A DNA stretch of 64,000 bases from Mangifera indica (taxonomy: Eukaryota > Streptophyta > Magnoliopsida > Sapindales > Anacardiaceae), in the NCBI RefSeq assembly GCF_011075055.1, contig NC_058143.1, forward strand, positions 17,434,930 through 17,498,929, given 5' to 3'. Numbering within the stretch: the first letter of the stretch is position 1; every line of letters begins with the position of its first letter. Positions 46,363 to 58,755 of the stretch are shown here, one piece after another. The translations under genes and the position numbers were made by a program. Below the pieces are notes generated by a model that was not told the DNA's origin, did not search any database, and saw only the letters and a list, made by a program, of their open reading frames with translations.

Positions 46363-49300
46363 CTAAAGGTCCACACAGAAGTACGAGATAACAGAACCTG
46401 CCCTCCTTTGGGTCCTCTGGCTCACCTTCCGCTTCTCGACCATCACCTTTTTTATGTTCACACAACTGGAAACTACAGTGGCAACTCCAACTGCAGTAAT
46501 CCCTGGGCAATACACCATGTGACACGACTCCAGCATTGTGCAGTTTCTAACAAGATGGGCTAAACCAATGTCTGTGATTTGACGGCAGTGTGATAACACT
46601 ATATCCTTCAGTAATGGACAACCTTCACCTAACTCTGCCATTGCCATATCTCCCAAGTTCTGTCAATCATGAACCAGATTTAATAAATACTCAGTCTATA
46701 TATATAACATCATGTATCAAAAGGGTAGAGAGAAAGGACTTACCTGGAGAACGCTTACATCTAGGTAATTCAGTTCAGGGCACCCTCTTGCAATGGCTAT
46801 AATTCCAGCATCACCAATTTGGTGGCAACCACTGACATTAAGATGTTTCAAGGAGCAGCCCTTACCTATGGAAATAAGAGCTTCATCCCCCACTCTGGTG
46901 AATAGCAAATAAAATTAAAGATGGAGAACCAGAAAACTTTAGATGTTACAAGATTTATAAGGTGATTTGTTGTTTAATATAATGCAATCTATTCACAAAA
47001 CATCCTTAAATATGTAAATGCTAGCTAATGTCTAAAGTAACGTTTAATCATGTGATGACACACATAAGTATGTGTCCATTTGTGTACTCAAAATGGATAC
47101 GCATAGTGTTGCTATTTCCTCAAATGATAAGCAATCAGATAAAGGAAGAATGGAGTGATAGCAGCTTGTTGATTGTTAATTTAATTTAATAAAATAACAT
47201 AGTTATTACATTTGAAAAAAAAAAAAGAAAAAAACCCCAAGGCAAACCTCCATAAAAATTCAACCAACTTAAAGCTTGAAGAAGATTTTACCTGTCACAA
47301 AATCGAAGGCTAAGCTCCGTCAGAAACTTGCAATTCTCACCGACAGCTACAATTCCACTGTTCCCAATCTATCAACAAACAAATTAAATAAGAATCTGTT
47401 AACAACCCAATTAAGCAAGTTCTTACAGCAGATATATCTTACCTCATACACCCGCATAAAGTTTTAGAGAAATTACTGCATTACAGATGAACAGCTAAAC
47501 CAGAACTATAAGACGCAAGAAAATAAAAACGTAGGATATAAAAAATTCTATCATTTCTAAAAGGTTCCAAACTCAGAAACCAAAGATCCTTAATGTTCAA
47601 AACCAAAACAATGATCTCTAAAATCAGAATGTAGGTTATTGAGATGATTATAGACTTGGTTCATCAGGTGTGAAAACTCATCAAACTTTAAGAACGGCAG
47701 AAACTTCTACACATAATCTTTTTACATGTAGAATTTATCCCATCAACAATTCTAACGACAGCAGAAATTTAACAAAATTAAGTAACAATAATATTAAAAC
47801 CTCTTTAAGTGAGAGAGAACCTTATAGCATCGACGGATGTGAAGTTTCTTTAAATTCTGGCAGCCTCTAGCTATACTGCCAATAGCCTCATCTCCAATGT
47901 TAGAGCAATCGACCAAGTGAAGAGCTTGCAAGAACTTACAGCCCCTTCCAACTTCAAGAAGAGCAGAATTACCAATTCTCTGGCAATATAATAAAGCTAA
48001 CTCAGTGAGGCTCCTGCAAGTCATCAGAAAGGCACTTAAAGATGGTAAATAACATCAAGTCAAAGAACTTTTGCAATTCGATGAACTAAAAAACTGTGAC
48101 AGATATGCAGTACTAACTGAAACTAGGTTAAGGACATTTAGGAGTGACCTCTGATGACGTTGCAATGAAATATAGCTTGAAGGCTTTTGTAAACAAAACA
48201 AGAGTTCCATGGTTATCAAATAGACACCAAATTAAATTATGCTAATAAGAGAGGAGCATACTGGCAAGATTGTCCAATGGACTCCAGTCCCACAGTTCCA
48301 ATATTGTGGCAACCATTGACTTCAAGATGTGTAAGTTCTTTGCAGCCTGCAGCTATAGCTTCCAAACCCTTGTCACTCAGGAAATAGCAATCACTAAGAG
48401 TGAGATTTTTTAACTTCTTACACCCATTTCCTATAGCATGCAAACCCCTGAAAAGTAAGATAACAGTCTCAAAATTTGCACATCATCCCAAATAGAATGA
48501 TGACACACAAGGAGAAATTAAGATATCCAAGGAACCTCATAATTGCCAGAAATTTATCACCTTCTCTTATAATAATTTAGCCTCATATTACCCATTGCAT
48601 GAAAAATACACAAGTAAAGACATTGAAGCAATATCTCCAATTTTGCATTCAATAAAGGAACTAATATAAAAAAGGACATGGCCTTATTATGCAGACGTTT
48701 TGTAGATAAGTTCAATTAAGTAAAAGACGATGTCATAATGTTGCATAAAGTATCTGAGAAGAGTAACTAACATGTCTGTAAATTGCTGGAAACTGTATAG
48801 AGCCAATAACTCCAAAGAAAAACAAGAAGTTCCCACAGCTATCAAAGCCTCATCTGTAACGTTAATACACTGAAGCTTCAAAACTTTTAGATGAGGACAT
48901 CCTCGGGCCACAACAAGCACCCCTTTATTGTGGATGAATTCTGAATCCAACGACAATGTTTCAAGAGATTTACAGTGAGATCCCACAGCTTCTAATGACA
49001 CATCAGTAATTTTAACACAAGCCGCAACACCAATAGATTTTAAAGATTTGCCACATCCAAGAGCCAAGTCAGCTAAACCCGTGTCAGTCAAACCTTCACA
49101 AAAACGCAAATTCAGATCTTCAAGTTGCTTGCAACATTTCCCAACAGCAGATAGCCCTTGATCTCCAATGTAACAACCCTTGATAAAACAATTTAAGCAA
49201 TGATAGTACATCAAGTACTCAAATAGCAAGCGAAATTGAAGGAAAACAGGCAATGCAATTTATGCATTAAAAAACACAAGAAACACTAAGTACAAAGATG

Positions 49301-50970
49301 AGAATTAAGGATGTAAGAAGTAATAACATTGCTTTGAGCTTTCAAAGGGCCTGAGATTAAAACAATGAAGCATACCTGATAGAGTATTCTCAATAATTAA
49401 ATTAATTAAGAAAGATTAGAAACTTGGGTGAGAGAGGTTTTTTATTTTCCTCGTTCCATTTCACTCTTTTTACTTTCCAAATAAAGCTGATTAGAAACCA
49501 GAATCAAAATGTTGGTAGCATAGTAAGGGCTGTTTCCTTCTGATTAACCACCGGGCTAAGCCATTAAACAACCAGGCAAAAGTTCTGATGTCAGCAGCTT
49601 AGAGGCTAACTTAGCAGATTAAGAAACCAAACCCATAAAGCGCGCAATCCCACTATAGAAAGGCAAATATATGTATAGGCCAGTTTTGCCTATTGGTATT
49701 AGAACATATACAAACATATATCTGTTAGCAGGGACTCCAGGCAGCTCATCCCAACGAATCACATTGAGCAATCAAGGAATTCCAACCTTGTCCCACAATA
49801 TGTCAGGCAGAATAGTAGACAGTTGCCTTTGAACATTCACCACATACAAAGAACAATACACATGAAGCAGGGGCCTTGAACTAGATGGATCAGGCCCTTG
49901 GTATACCATATGCTCTTGTAGGTTTTTAAAATTTACTCAAATCTTGCAATGACTACGCTTCATGATCTTTCTAACAGCCTCTTTCAGCTAAGTCTTTCAT
50001 TTTACAAATTAACATTTTTTAAAAACTCAAATGGGGACACATTTATGTAGTTTTAATACCAAAATTCCATCCTAAAGAGATAAAGCACTTAGTTCTAGAT
50101 AAAGAGGCCTCTGTCAACATTCTACAGGCTTGAATGACACCCGCAATGGAAATAAATTTCACAAAGATCATGCTGGTTTAAGTAAACTTAATTCCTCAGA
50201 TGGTTGGAAAAGAGAATATATTTAACAATATCCAAGATTTGATATCTAAAACAGTAATAGATACTAAGATAAAAGTTTTAACAAATACCTGTAAATCCAA
50301 AGATTTCAAGTATACACAGTTGTAAGCAAGGGACATTAAACCCACACAGGATACGTTAGAGCACCAGATTAAGCTCAATTTCTCAAGCTTCGAAAAGCCT
50401 TCAGCAAGTACGGTCAACCCAGCATCTGATAAACAATATGGCTCAACCTGACCTTCCTCGGATCCACTTGTTTCACTAACAAATTGCAGCTTAGGCGATG
50501 AAAGAGCCAATTGGTCACTGCCACGCCTTCTTCCCTGTAGAAGAAACTTCATCTTTACATCAACCGCAAACAAAACAAAATCCTATCATAGAATGAATAA
50601 TTAACCATTAAAACCACATAATTTCAAAATTTTCCGAATTTAAAAATGGAAAAACAAAAAATAAAATAAGAAAGCATATATAATATCATCAGAGGCTTAT
50701 TACTGGTTGAACAGGATGAGAAATGGAAAGGCGTTCATCTATATGAATGTTCTTAACGTTGGCGAAGCGTCGAGAAAGCAACTTGACGAAGAGGTCGGGG
50801 CTACTGGAGGCGCCGATGCGGAGAGTGGTTCGGCTGAGGCGCTCGAGCGTGAGCCAGCGCTTGCAGACGAGTGAGCAGGCATCTCGGCTGACCTTTAAAT
50901 CGAGGTGCCGGAAGATCTCGAGAATCAACTCGTCCGGCAGACACGCGTTGATCCGATCATACCTGCGCAT
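46363..50970 (-). CDS. FBL4: F-box/LRR-repeat protein 4-like (SCF substrate receptor)
   Basis: Coding exons on the minus strand: 50704-50970, 50289-50534, 48772-49178, 48262-48447, 47821-48013, 47292-47368, 46744-46894, 46363-46659 (1824 nt, 607 aa, phases consistent). F-box proteins bind SKP1 and recruit targets to an SCF ubiquitin ligase. The F-box is at about residues 9-50 (CLPDELILEIFRHL, DACSLVCKRWLTLERLSR). A Ser/Glu-rich linker follows, then a nearly continuous run of Cys-containing (AMN1-type) leucine-rich repeats from about 120 to the end, such as LEDLNLRFCEGLTDTGL and LTELALLYCQRIGNSAL. It ends RRAGSVISYFCVDL. Length and sequence match Arabidopsis FBL4 (610 aa, from memory). The start ATG at 50970 (MRRYDRINACLP) is used because the upstream frame has no ATG. 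Exon 3 ends inside an ATG (Met) split by the intron; related proteins have Lys there. Confidence 0.95.
47030..47120. repeat. MITE-like segment in an FBL4 intron
   Basis: It contains 'tttaatcatgtgatgacacacataagtatgtgtcca' and 'aaaatggatacgcatagtgttgct'. These words resemble the other small MITE-like segments at 33705, 36690 and 31866. Ends are not resolved. Confidence 0.4.
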
Positions 50971-52680
50971 ATCAGAAACCAACGATAATGATGATTGTTT
51001 CGTTTGAGAATTGCGCGCGTCTGTGTCCCTGTTATGTTTAGATGGGGTAATCGGTGAAGCCGACGGTTGAAGTCACATTTTGGTCTGGATTTACCAGAAA
51101 TGTCCCTCATAGAGTTTTTATTATGCTTTAAAACTAAGAATAATATTACCAAGAGTGAATTGCATTGTCCCACCAAGGTTTCGCTTTTTCACCCCTAATT
51201 AGTATAAATAATGTTTTTTTATCCAAAATAAATCAAAAATAATAATTTTCTATTCAAAATTAAACTAGTTAAATAAAATAATAACATTAAAAAGAAAATT
51301 ATTATTTTACCACTACTATTTTATTTTTTAAAATAATCATACTTTAGATTAATAAAAATTAAAATTAACTTTTTAAATATCTAAATTATATAAAAATTCT
51401 TTTATTTCTTTTCATTTTATCTTCACAATGTCTTCATCTCTCCTTATAAATAAAGATATTTTTTTTTGTATAATCATATATTAAAAAATAAACTATAATA
51501 TTTAAAAATATTAAGAGCTTTATAATTTTTTTTAACTGTTTTGAATAAATTTATTGAAAGGTTTTGTGTTAGAATATATATAGATTTGATTGTTGTTACT
51601 AGGGCTAGAAATAAGCCGAGCCCAAACAGGATCCAACTAGTTTTTGGCTTATTTTGGATTGGACTAGACTCATATTCAGTTTGGGCTCGTCGAGCTCGCT
51701 CAATCACATATTTATAATCGGGTTTATGTCTGTTGTCTTGGGATTGTGTTAGAGTTTGGTTCAAGTTAAGTCTATTTAAAGACAAAACAAACTTGTTTTG
51801 AATTCATCCCTATCTTTAGGTAGGGCTAGAAATGGTATCGTTTGTTAAAAGTTTAAGTGAGCTGAACATGGCTTTAGTTCAAATTCAGACTCCAGTTTGT
51901 TTATGGTTTTATTTGTAGTTTGTACTCAAGTTCGTATTCATTATCTCAGACTCATGTCCATGTTTATTGAAGCTAAACTTATTTTAAGTTTGAACAAACT
52001 CGTTTCAAATCATCCTTAGTTGTTGCTTTGAATATATTAGTTTTAGGTAATTGATTTAATTTTCCAATAAACAACTTGGATAACAATATGTCTAAAGTGG
52101 GTATTTTGATTTTATATAAATAATATTTGACATTTTTGTTTTAAGCATATGAATTTAGACATTTAATTTAATTTATCAAAATACAAAAGTTGAAATAATA
52201 TAATTATTATTTCAATATATATTAGTTAAAGAATATACTATTCATTAATATTAAATACAAGGATATATAATTATATTAATTAATTACCAAAAAAAATGAA
52301 ATCACTTTTAAAATTTCTAAAATTTTATTATTGATAATAATTAATTATTAACTGATCATATAAATATTTGTAATAATATAATAAAAGAATAATGATTATT
52401 TTAAAAAAATTAAGCTATTTTTGTTTTTTAATCATAAATAATCCCATTCACCAAACAAATACACGCCTTTCTATTATAATTAAATTTTATTTTATATTTT
52501 TGTTGATGTTCCATCCCAAATTTTTTAATCTCGGGGAATTTTTGCAAAGTAATGTGACATAAAACTGTGCATGATCTACGAGAAAACAAAAATAAAGAAT
52601 CTCAGCCAAGCACAGCACGAAGAAACAGTGATATAGGGATTTGTTTGATCAAAATTCAAAATCGAAAACGGTGATCGATC
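50971..52680. other. Divergent intergenic region between FBL4 and MO25
   Basis: This holds the two back-to-back promoters. It also includes a repeat area at about 51600-52030 in which two units start 'tagggctagaaat' (51600 and 51822) and end 'catccctat'/'catccttag', suggesting TIR-like ends. The rest is AT-rich with no gene. Confidence 0.5.
51600..52030. repeat. Two adjacent copies of a 'TAGGGCTAGAAAT' repeat
   Basis: Unit 1 is about 51599-51814 and unit 2 about 51822-52022. Each begins TAGGGCTAGAAAT and ends with an approximately inverted CATCC(C/T)TA. The interior has 'gagctcgctcaa', 'aagtttgaacaaactcgttt' type words that are common in dispersed plant repeats. Confidence 0.45.
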
Positions 52681-55600
52681 ATGTCGTTTTCGTTCTTCAA
52701 GCCATCACGGCCTAAAACGCCACAAGAGGTGGTGAAGGCAACCAAGGACTGCCTTATGGCTCTTGATACCAAGACCGTTGTCGAAGTTAAAGCCCTTGAA
52801 AAGGTACATTCGTCATTCTATTTTTATCTCAATTTTCATCTGGGTCACTCTCTTTTTTTCTGGTGATGAAGAACAACTTATGGGTTCTGGGAATTGTTTT
52901 GTTTGATGATGATTTTGCGATCAATTTCAATGGATTTTACCTCTATTTTGGTCGTTCTGTTTATAATGTTTCTGTTCATTGATGCTATCTGAGATGCTAT
53001 CACTAAAAATGTTTCTGAAATGAAGATTATATATATCGTTTGATGTTGCTTTATTCGCATTGCTTAAAACGATGCATTTAACCTGAAAAGTGTGGAGACT
53101 ATTCCAAAATTTTAGTCTTTTACCCTAAACCAGAGGAAGTATAACTTTGATCTTTTGAAAAAGAAGCATTGAATAAGAATGGCAGCTCGCCATCTTCAAA
53201 TATACTTATTTGTTGTTTCTCAGACTGACATATTTGTGCAATCTATAGGAGAATTGATTTATTGATGTATAGGGATTGTTTCTGAAACGTGCATTTTGTA
53301 GTTTTGGATATTTCTCACTTTTTCTTTTTGGGGGTTTATTGCAGGCACTGGAAGAAGTTGAAAAGAATTTTGTGTCACTGAGATGTATGCTTGCTGGAGA
53401 TGGGGAGGTTGAACCAAACATGGATCAGGTTTCTCAGTTAGCGACTGAAGTTTGTAAAGAGGATGTTCTCACCCTTCTAATTCATAAGTTGCCAATACTG
53501 GGATGGGAAGTAAGTTATTATGATTTCTATGACTTTACCTAGCACATTTAACTAACTGATTTTCTTTTCTTTCTTTTTAAATCTTTGATATAGGCGAGAA
53601 AGGACTTAGTCCATTGCTGGTCCATATTGTTGAAGCAAAAGGTTGGCGCCACATATTGCTGTGTACAATACATTGAGAATCATTTTGAGTTACTGGACTT
53701 TCTTGTAGTCTGGTAAGGTTATGAAATGTTTTCCCCTGTTTTTCTATATCTTCAGGGAATTGTTTGCCCTCCTATACCTGGCTACAGCATGTTTTGCCCT
53801 CCCCTATATGTTGTAGATGTGGATAATTTGGAGCTTTAATAGGAACTTAGCAATAAGGATATTTAAACTGTTTGTCATGTTTAATTTGCTTGGATATGTT
53901 TGTTGTTTTGTGTTCTTTTAGAAATGGTTGATTTGTTTATTTACTTACCGTTCATTGGATAGTTGTTTTGATCAAAACTTTGCTTTTATATATTTGTGTA
54001 TTCAATATTCAAACTAATAGGTAGTATTGTGTGTGATACATTTTTTTATTCAATTTTTTACAAGCAGCTATGACAACAAGGAAGTTGCCCTGAATTCAAA
54101 CTTGCTTACATATGTTTGTTGTTTTGTTTACTTTCAGAAATGGTTGATTTGTTTATTGACTTACTGTTCATTGGATAAGTTGTTTTGATCAAAACTTGCT
54201 TTTCTATATCTTTCTGTATTCAATATTCAAACTAATCGGTACTTGCTTTTCTATATCTTTCTGTATTCAATATTCAAACTAATCGGTACTTGCTTTTCTA
54301 TATCTTTCTGTATTCAATATTCAAACTAATTGGTAGTATTGCGTGTGATACATTGTTTTATTCAATCTTTTACAAGCAGCTATGACAACAAGGAAGTTGC
54401 CCTGAATTCTGGAAATATGTTGAGGGAGTGCATCAAATTTCCCAGCCTTGCAAAGTAAGATATTCTTGATTCTTGTCTATTTTGTTCAGGATTGTTAAAC
54501 AAGTCCTGAATTATGTTGCTAAAGTTTGCAGTCTTCCATTAGATACATAGGAATTTTTCTTGTGTGGTTACATTTTTATAATTGGCATATATGCTATGAT
54601 ATCATTTCATGGAATTCTCCAATATTTTGGTTTTTAGTTTGTCTTCTTTAACACTACCATTCAGCAATACCAATTCTATTATCATGATTTTTACCATTAA
54701 CATGGTTTAAAGGGCTTGCTATAATACATAAGATTGGAACCAGTAGTTACTAAATGCTAGAGAAATAGCCTAGATTCCTCATGTTGATATCTTGGGTTCA
54801 ATCACAACATAATGCACCATTAATGGACATTGCTTTTTTGTATAGGAGAAAAAACACGTTTCATTAGGGCTTTACTCTGCATATGCAGATAAAGTGTACC
54901 GTGGGTAAATTTATCCATAATTTAGATTAAAGGATCCAGCAAGGGACCGTCATTTGTAGTTTGAAGAAGGTTTGTCTCGTAATTGGGCATGTATTGATTA
55001 ATGGTTGAGTGTATTATCTCTAAGAATGGGCAAGTGTATGTGCTAGGAATATTACTACATGCAAAGAATGGCAGAGGGGATTCTCTCCATTGCTTGTAGT
55101 TACCTTGTTCATTAGCTCTGTGTTCTATTACCTTCTATGAGTTTTCACTTGTTTTGCCATTTTCACTTCGTCCTTTCCTTTCGTCTCTTGTAATTGCAGG
55201 AACTTCACTTTCACTTTAGGGCTCAAAAGAGTTGTGCAACTAAAATTCCTTAAATATTAGCAAACCAAAAGTTGAAGTCAATGGAATATTAAATGAAATT
55301 GTATAGAAATGGATACTCGAAGGCATCGGTTATCTTAGTGTAATTCTGGACAACTCATCCTTGTCCAACCATAAAATGCTCATTACACTACTTGATGCTT
55401 TGGGATCCTTGTCTTTTAGAACTTCTGTCTGGCTCTGGAGTTTCATCTTTTACATGCTGTTAAATTTGTAGTGATTTTTCAGATACATTATAGAGTCTGC
55501 AAGCTTTCAGTTATTCTTCAAATATGTGGAGCTACCTGTCTTTGACATTTCTTCGGATGCGTTTTGTACTTTTAAGGTTAGACCTATTATTAAGTTTAAT

Positions 55601-57880
55601 ATTTCCATAAACATTTATCTATAGGAGTTCTTAGTCCATGTTTGCTAATGATTAACAGGATCTGCTTACTAAACATGGATCTGTGGTCTCTGAATATTTG
55701 ACTGCCCATTATGATGAGGTATGCCTTTATTTTACTTTCAATATGCTATAATTCTGTACAGACCTAGACATGGCCAAGATGAGAATTATTTCTTTAGAAC
55801 TCTTATATTTTTATTATTTTCCATGAAGTTTCTTTACCACCAGTTCTAAAACATTTGAAATCTTGTTGTTTCTGAGAATTTTAGATTTGCCTGCACGGTT
55901 AAGCCGTTAAGGCACTGAACATAGTTTTATTTAAGAATATATTGTTATATTTGATTTAACTTTTATTTTTTAACATCCCTGATAAGATATTGTTGTTCCA
56001 GTTCTTTGATCTTTATGAAAAACTCCTGACATCTTCTAATTATGTTACAAGGAGGCAATCTTTGAAGGTTAGTGCTGGCTATAATCTTCCAGTTTTGCTC
56101 TTCTATTTATTTTCTTCTAGAAGGATTTTCAATTTTTAAAATATTTATGGATTTAGCTTCTCTCGGATTTTCTTTTGGAGCCGCCAAATTCCCATATAAT
56201 GAAGCGCTACATTTTAGAAGTTCGGTATTTGAAAGTGATGATGACATTGCTGAAGGTATTTATTTCTTTTTTGGTATTTAATGTTTCACTGTGTTGTACC
56301 GTTTGTATGACATAGTAACACATTTTTCCTCAAAATTAATATATGTTATTGCAATTTTAATCCACATTAGTGTATAAAGGCAAGGAACAATTAAAGGACT
56401 GTCCAAGATGATCAAAAGACTGGAAAGGGAAGCTCTAAAATGTGGATATAAACATAAAGATGCTTCCTAATTCTTAGTAATGGACATTATGATGGGATTT
56501 AACTGTTGGCTTTCTTTGTCTGATTTCTTAAGGTTTTTTATTGCTCCACTTGTACTGTATGTCACACAGAAAGTAGTTTCTAAATTTCACTCAGTCTTAG
56601 TAAGGCTATATTGTAATGGAATCTACCTTTAGATGAGAGATGATCAATGAACAAAGGGCCTTTGTTCATTGGCTGAAGGGTTTTCTACTTGCTGTAAGAT
56701 GGGTTGGTGAATGCTGGGTGGGACTTCTATTTTTAGGTAACTAAAATAGATAGTAGTATTTTTGTCTATGCTGGAGGTTATTGAATATTCATTTTGATTT
56801 ATGATTTTATTTCATCAAGAACTGTGCTTTCCCTTCTCTCTCTGACACAAATCAATTCCTTGCTTGCCAGTTGGAATGGTTAAACTGCAAACTAATTATA
56901 TTATCGACTTTGAGTAAACTAATGGACTGCCCAACCTATGATTGTTTGATATTTGTATCTTTTGTAGCCTTTTTCCTAACGACTTCTTCCCTGGAAATTG
57001 TTATCTATCTGAGCAGGATTCAAGCAAAAACATTCAAATTTCTGCTTTCCATATTTTCAAGGTGATAATAGCTATCTTTATTTTTTCTTGCTTGCTTATA
57101 TTTTTTCTTGGTTGTGTTTATGCTAATTATACTCTAGGCTCATTTGCAGTATCCTCTCCTAGGAGTTGATCCTAAAACATTCACTTGATTGCAATATTAT
57201 GTTGCCGCTTAAACTAAAGGCCTAAATTAATTGCAAGACTACTTAAGAATCACTTGTTTGGGATATGTATTGCACGTCATCACTTGCACTTGCATTCTGC
57301 AGTTATACACATATATAGATGAATATATATTTTATGCAATGAAGGAAAAAGAATCATATTCATGTGGGTTTTGAGAGATTTCTCTTTATCAGATTGCATG
57401 TTTGAAAAAGACTTGATGGATTTATTCCTGATCCTATGTGATTCAAGACTCATTGATATGCAGATTTCATGTGGACTGGCGCCACACAAAGATTGTATTA
57501 GTTAAATGACTTTAAATTGTATTATTTCTGGTTCTCATTCATTGTTTTTTCGGCTTCCTCCTTGCCCATATAGGTTTTTGTAGCTAATCCTAACAAACCA
57601 CGTGAAGTAAAAGTTATTCTGGCAAAAAACCATGAAAAATTGCTGGAACTTCTTCACAATCTCTCTGCAGGAAAAGGTACTTGTATTGTTGCTGTGAGCT
57701 GCCTTGTGTCACCCAGAATTAACACTTGATGTATCAAGCATTATGAAAATTTATTTTGTCCCCTCATAGCTGTGCATGTAAATTTTTACAGGAGCAGACG
57801 ATGATCAATTCGAAGAGGAAAAGGAACTGATCATCAAGGAAATCGAAAGAGTATCCCGTCTATCAAATCTTAACCAATAG
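52681..57880 (+). CDS. MO25: MO25/CAB39-like scaffold protein
   Basis: Eleven coding exons: 52681-52803, 53345-53509, 53594-53712, 54380-54454, 55483-55576, 55659-55718, 56002-56067, 56157-56255, 57017-57061, 57574-57676, 57792-57880 (1038 nt, 345 aa). MO25 is an armadillo-like helical scaffold that activates STE20/GCK-type kinases; in plants it is tied to cell polarity and division. The start MSFSFFKPSRPKTPQEVV is typical of the family, as are YDNKEVALNSGNMLRECIK, LTKHGSVVSEYLTAHYDEFF, YVTRRQSLKLLSDFLLE, SKNIQISAFHIFKVFVANPN and the charged C-terminus ending SNLNQ. Length equals the family norm (~340). The intron before exon 4 contains a partial duplicate of that exon (54068-54097). From memory a MO25 gene lies beside SAMDC4 in Arabidopsis. 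Confidence 0.95.
53880..54409. repeat. Tandem duplication covering the start of MO25 exon 4
   Basis: Unit 1 (about 53880-54097) and unit 2 (about 54098-54409) are collinear. Both start with 'tgctt..atatgtttgttgttttgt', contain 'agaaatggttgatttgttta' and 'ttgttttgatcaaaact', and end with the exon-4 acceptor plus the first 30 coding bases. Unit 2 leads into the real exon. Unit 1 stops after GAATTC at 54097. Confidence 0.9.
54194..54334. repeat. 47-bp minisatellite, three copies, in a MO25 intron
   Basis: Three near-identical 47-bp units (54194-54240, 54241-54287, 54288-54334), each beginning ACTTGCTTTTCTATATC and ending CAAACTAAT(C/T)GGT. The corresponding part of duplication unit 1 has a single copy, so the expansion came after the duplication. 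Near identity implies a recent expansion. Confidence 0.93.
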
Positions 57881-58755
57881 GTTCATTTTTTCCTTTCCGG
57901 AAGAGACTCGTATATCTACTATTGAATGCTTGATTATGTGTAATGATTTTCTGCTCACAATTGGCCAGGGAAGAGAGGAAAAAGATTGATGCATGATGTG
58001 GGAAGCAATAGGAGTTGGATGTATAAATGTGTGTGGCTTTGTAATCTAATTCTCTTTTTTATATAACCAAAGTGTGATTGTGATATGAGATCCCACTATG
58101 AACATGTGGATCCATTTTGAGTGTTCTGGCCCTTCCCTTGGTTGTGTCATCCACATGATAAAACCCTAAGAGAGAGTACATTTTTGCAAGGTAAAACACT
58201 GTTTTTTGCTCAGGATTTGCACTACCTTTTCATCCTCTTAAACTTAAAATTTTTACCTAATAAGTTTTAAATGGAATAAAATTATATATATAAACCGGGA
58301 GTATACACTTATCTAAACAAATTAAAGTGACACTTTATGATTAGTTGATGTAATTATTATATTATAAATCTATCCTAATGGAAAATAAAAAAGAATTGAA
58401 TCATTCTGAAATTTAAATTTAAGATTTTATAAATACGATAAAAATTTAAATTTATACCTTATTTTTTTTTATAGTTTTAATATCGATAGTTTTGTAATTT
58501 CGGGTAATTATTTATATAGCAAATAAATATATAAAGTCAACATAACCTTTAACCCACGTTTTAGTGTGGCATTGAAAGGGAAATAGGCCACGAACAATCT
58601 CAAGTGGCTTGCAATGCAATGACAGTGCATGAATGGATGGAGTTTGTTACAGTAATCTGATCTGAAACCCAACCAAGCAAGCCCCACTATATATAACCTA
58701 AAAACCCAAATCCCTTTATACGTAGAACAATAATCAAAACCGTTCAAAAACTCGA
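57881..58755. other. MO25 3' UTR and BSD gene promoter
   Basis: This is the head-to-tail spacer. A possible 3' UTR intron of MO25 could run from about 57881 to the 'ggccag' near 57968. A TATA box is at 58688-58696. No other gene is seen. Confidence 0.5.
58688..58696 (+). promoter_or_regulatory. TATA box of the BSD-domain gene
   Basis: TATATATAA lies 60 bases before the ATG at 58756, which predicts a leader of only about 30-40 nt. This position supports 58756 as the true start. Confidence 0.65.
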
